From: Phenylobacterium sp.
GTDB lineage: Bacteria; Pseudomonadota; Alphaproteobacteria; Caulobacterales; Caulobacteraceae
Direction of reading: 5' to 3'
Length of the DNA stretch: 41,610 nucleotides
NCBI RefSeq assembly: GCF_030646615.1
Contig: NZ_JAUSLG010000090.1
Span: 1 to 41,610, forward strand
Under the pieces are notes generated by a model, which was not told where the DNA came from, did no database searches, and worked only from the letters and a program-made list of their open reading frames with translations. Position 1 is the stretch's first letter. The number at the start of each line of letters is the position of its first letter. The translations under genes were made by a program, and so were the position numbers. Shown piece by piece: positions 41,420 to 41,610 of the stretch.

Positions 41420-41610
41420 ATGTCCCAGATCCTGGTTCTGAACGCGGGCTCGTCCAGCCTGAAATTCGGCGTCTATTCCGTATCTTCTGAAAGCGATCTG
41501 TCTCTGACCTTGAGCGGCTCGGTGTCGGGCTTGCCGGATGAGCCCCGGTTGGTCGCCCGGGGACCCGAAGGCCGGGTGGCGGCTGAAAGCGACTGGCCCC
41601 GCGCCGACGG
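41420..41610 (+). CDS. ackA: Acetate kinase, N-terminal part (3' partial)
   Basis: The first 63 codons of an acetate kinase. MSQILVLNAGSSSLKFGVY is the family's N-terminal signature with the phosphate-binding NAGSSSLKF. It would make ATP and acetate from acetyl-phosphate, the product of the preceding enzyme. It starts 3 bp after that gene and runs off the end of the window. A propionate or butyrate kinase is a less likely alternative. Confidence 0.92.
   Translation, partial: MSQILVLNAGSSSLKFGVYSVSSESDLSLTLSGSVSGLPDEPRLVARGPEGRVAAESDWPRAD

Noticed and set aside
1..41610. CRISPR arrays, insertion sequences, integrase genes or att sites
   Set aside because: No regularly spaced repeats, transposase or integrase motifs were seen, and the single tRNA is not flanked by an integrase or an obvious repeat of its 3' end.

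Overview
The window is dense, GC-rich (roughly two-thirds G+C) bacterial chromosome. It looks alphaproteobacterial and most like Caulobacterales: a perfect CtrA-type site (TTAA-N7-TTAA), an HWE/HisKA_2-type histidine kinase, a large TonB-dependent receptor, a bactofilin, a tRNA with encoded CCA and many ATGA/TGATG translational couplings. This placement is inferred from gene content only. The window opens inside an ABC exporter gene and closes inside an acetate kinase gene.

Layout. (1) 1-4817: end of an ABC exporter, then a convergent RND efflux pump with its adaptor. (2) 5051-6481: a glyoxalase-like protein coupled to an aldo/keto reductase, then tRNA-Asn(GTT) on the minus strand with a recognisable promoter. 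(3) 6563-6666: a gene-free stretch with a UUCG-loop terminator, a short hairpin and a CtrA box, which together look like a small RNA gene. A membrane histidine kinase follows. (4) 7828-25105: a 17-kb phosphonate (C-P lyase) island. (5) 25133-27922: a TonB-dependent receptor next to the island. (6) 28092-30480: wrbA-like and pirin genes divergent from a LysR regulator. (7) 30521-32168: a patatin-like lipoprotein and a bactofilin. (8) 32229-39752: a four-gene beta-oxidation operon (acyl-CoA dehydrogenase, thiolase, FadB/FadJ-like protein, acetyl-CoA hydrolase/transferase). (9) 39938-41610: an acidic protein of unknown function, a phosphate acyltransferase and the start of acetate kinase.

The phosphonate island is the main interest. 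One half imports phosphonate (two PhnD-like binding proteins, two PhnE permeases, PhnC) and carries PhnN and a hexapeptide acyltransferase. The other half is the C-P lyase core, phnGHIJKLM, followed by a DUF1045 protein. Divergent from the core are phnF, a second phnM and an EEP-family phosphatase. No PhnP-type metallo-beta-lactamase phosphodiesterase is present in the window although PhnN is. The DUF1045 protein keeps both HxT motifs of 2H phosphoesterases, so it is a good candidate for the missing cyclic-phosphate step. The unusual passengers are a PfkB kinase on the opposite strand between phnE and phnC, and an SbtA-type permease with a PII-like protein placed between the two halves. Pho-box-like repeats lie upstream of phnD, phnC and phnG, and a dyad typical of GntR/HutC operators lies between phnG and phnF. 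Phosphate limitation plus PhnF repression would be the simplest control scheme; this is inference.
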